A stretch of DNA of 15,772 bases, taken from NCBI GenBank assembly GCA_026770585.1, contig MU646485.1, forward strand, positions 584,834 to 600,605. Direction: 5' to 3'. The notes beneath the pieces were generated by a model. It was not told the origin of the DNA. It did no database searches and saw only the letters and a program-made list of their open reading frames with translations. Shown piece by piece: positions 14,657-15,772 of this stretch (within the stretch, counting starts at the first letter, position 1; each line of letters begins with the position of its first letter). Position numbers and translations under genes: made by a program. The stretch is from Baffinella frigidus (Eukaryota; Cryptophyceae; Cryptomonadales; Baffinellaceae).

Positions 14657-14807
14657 CAAACTACACTGTTCCATACTCAAAGAGAAACACGGGGGGGGTG
14701 GTGTGCGGCCCTGCACCTGGTGCGCGTCAGGGTTTAGGGTTGAGGGGTTACATGAAGGGATTACGCGCCGCCTGTGCACGGTATGTAGTGTGCGGCCCTG
14801 TGCAGGG

Positions 14808-14935
14808 TACAGGGGTACCTCGCTCATAAGAAACCGCCCCCCGCTGGGACTCTATAGCAGATGTAGGCCTGTGCCTAGGGCCCTACGGTGGTCCTCCGGG
14901 GGGGGGCGGTCTCTCATGAGAGAGGTACCCCTGTA
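14808..14935. mobile_element. Family A MITE, copy 7
   Basis: Complete, 128 bp. The right arm shows changes (CTCTCATGAGAGAGGTACC). Core GTGCCTAGGGCCCTACGGTGG. Frames across it give the peptide R-G-T-S-L-I-R-N and E-V-P-L-Y, which arises from the arms of any family A copy and is no gene. Confidence 0.9.
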
Positions 14936-14997
14936 TCGGGAATATGATGGCCATTTTGGAATCCAGATACCTTGTATCTTGAGACCAGCTCCCGTTC

Positions 14998-15182
14998 ATC
15001 CACACGAGGCTATCCATGCGAACAGATTCGTAGGTTAATTATTGGATTATTGCCCAGGAAACACGCCAAAAGTCAGCATTTGATCACGTTTCCGTACGGA
15101 CATCCGTACGGAAACGTGATCATTTCCCCACAAATTTTTATTTTTATTTTTATTCTGTTCGCACGGATAGCCTCGTGTGGAT
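14998..15182. mobile_element. 185-bp MITE with central palindrome
   Basis: Ends ATCCACACGAGGCTATCC and its inverse GGATAGCCTCGTGTGGAT. An inner perfect palindrome at 15081-15122 (TGATCACGTTTCCGTACGGA, CA, complement) is followed by a T-rich run of TTTTTA units. The TGATCACGTT edge recalls the TTGGTCACGT edge of the family F palindromes. Confidence 0.85.
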
Positions 15183-15201
15183 CCTCCCACGTTCTTCCAG
15201 C

Positions 15202-15323
15202 TACAGGGGTACCTCGCTCATAAGAAACCGCCCCCACCTAGGACCCTACAGTAGGACCATACCTAGGGTCCTATGGTGGTCCTAGGGGGGGGGGCGGTTT
15301 CATATGAGCGAGGCACCCCTGTA
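15202..15323. mobile_element. Family A MITE, copy 8
   Basis: Complete copy with TA flanks and core CCATACCTAGGGTCCTATGG. Separated from copy 9 by only CATG. Confidence 0.92.
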
Positions 15324-15327
15324 CATG

Positions 15328-15447
15328 TACAGGGGTACGTCACTCACAAGAAAGCGCACCCCCCTAGGACCGCAATAGGGCCTGAGGCATAGTCCTACTG
15401 TAGGGTCCTAGGGGGAGGCGCTTTCTTATGAGCGAGGTAGACCTGTA
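15328..15447. mobile_element. Family A MITE, copy 9
   Basis: Left end CAGGGGTACGTCACTCACAA (three changes), right end complete except GTAGACCTG. Core CTGAGGCATAGTCCTACTG. With copy 8 it forms a close tandem pair. Confidence 0.9.
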
Positions 15448-15503
15448 GTGGTTGCAGGGACGAGTGGAAGGGAGGGCCACTGGCGCTGGGGGCAAGATCG
15501 AAG

Positions 15504-15607
15504 TATCCCTTAAGTGACCAGGCCTCCAAATTTGGGGGCCTGGGGTCCTAGGCTGGTCCTAGGGCCCTACGGTAGGGCGTATGCGCCTACTGGGCACTTA
15601 AGGGATA
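15504..15607 (-). mobile_element. Family B MITE, copy 3
   Basis: Ends TATCCCTTAAGTGACC and GGGCACTTAAGGGATA. In inverted orientation the body GGCGTATGCGCCTACTGGG and GGTCCTAGGGCCCTACGG matches copies 1-2. The private palindrome is AGGCCTCCAAATTTGGGGGCCT at about 15521-15542 (two mismatched bases), at the corresponding end. Confidence 0.87.
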
Positions 15608-15772
15608 GAGAGCCCGGACCGAGCCGAGAGACTTGTTACGCCGAAAAGGGTTCCCGACCTCGCCGCCTCTGGACTTTCAATACCTTACTTGACTTTTTCG
15701 TAAATCAGGGTACCCTTCTGGGGTACTTAGGTGTCAGGCCTGACGTCTCTCCCCGCAGTCCGTGCCTCTCCC

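Noticed and set aside
13707-15038. Proteins containing R-G-T-S-L-I-R-N or M-S-E-V-P-L-Y
   Set aside because: These peptides are translations of the family A element arms, and appear wherever a copy lies in an open frame.
1-15772. tRNA, rRNA or transposase genes
   Set aside because: I searched by eye for tRNA A/B boxes, conserved rRNA cores and transposase motifs and saw none. All mobile elements here look non-autonomous.

Overview
This window looks like a nuclear segment of a eukaryotic microbe with a repeat-rich, moderately GC-rich genome. It is not prokaryotic: there are no operons, no ribosome-binding-site-led ORFs and no long ORF with coding character. Conserved protein motifs instead appear in short exons bounded by splice signals. 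The Arabidopsis-type TTTAGGG repeats, acceptors of the form AG|G, a GC-AG intron, dense short inverted-repeat elements and a possible signal-peptide plus A-S-A-F-A presequence suggest a photosynthetic protist, perhaps a dinoflagellate or a stramenopile/haptophyte alga. The lineage is an inference and stays open.

Layout, left to right. 1-525 is a degenerate TTTAGGG array whose G-rich strand runs 5'->3' rightward, so it is not a left chromosome end. 526-2660 holds a broken WD40-repeat gene on the + strand. A 150-bp hairpin element with 4-bp target duplications sits inside its WD40 exon, a second repeat of about 120 bp precedes its last exon, and the 3' end is partly duplicated downstream. 2680-7200 is a mosaic of miniature inverted-repeat elements (families A, B, D, F, G here). 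7230-8430 carries two minisatellites.

9218-12500 (- strand) holds a split gene of the gamma-glutamylcyclotransferase-like/AIG2 family. I can follow it through five exons whose translation runs colinearly from F-I-Y-G-S-L-M to V-E-V-T-L. Its introns are filled with TTTAGGG-like repeats and with many partial copies of its own exons, mostly the acceptor plus the first 20-40 nt of the next exon. The C-terminal exons were not found, so the gene may be broken.

13020-13577 (+ strand) may be a small multi-exon gene head-to-head with the AIG2-like gene, with CTAAC branch-point-like motifs and good splice signals. 13990-15610 is another cluster of miniature elements, including six copies of family A.

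Two things deserve most attention. First, the AIG2-like gene has its own exon starts scattered through telomere-like introns. Second, three unrelated element families (B, D, F) each keep conserved ends while carrying, at the same internal place, a perfect or near-perfect palindrome whose sequence differs from copy to copy: nine copies, nine different palindromes.
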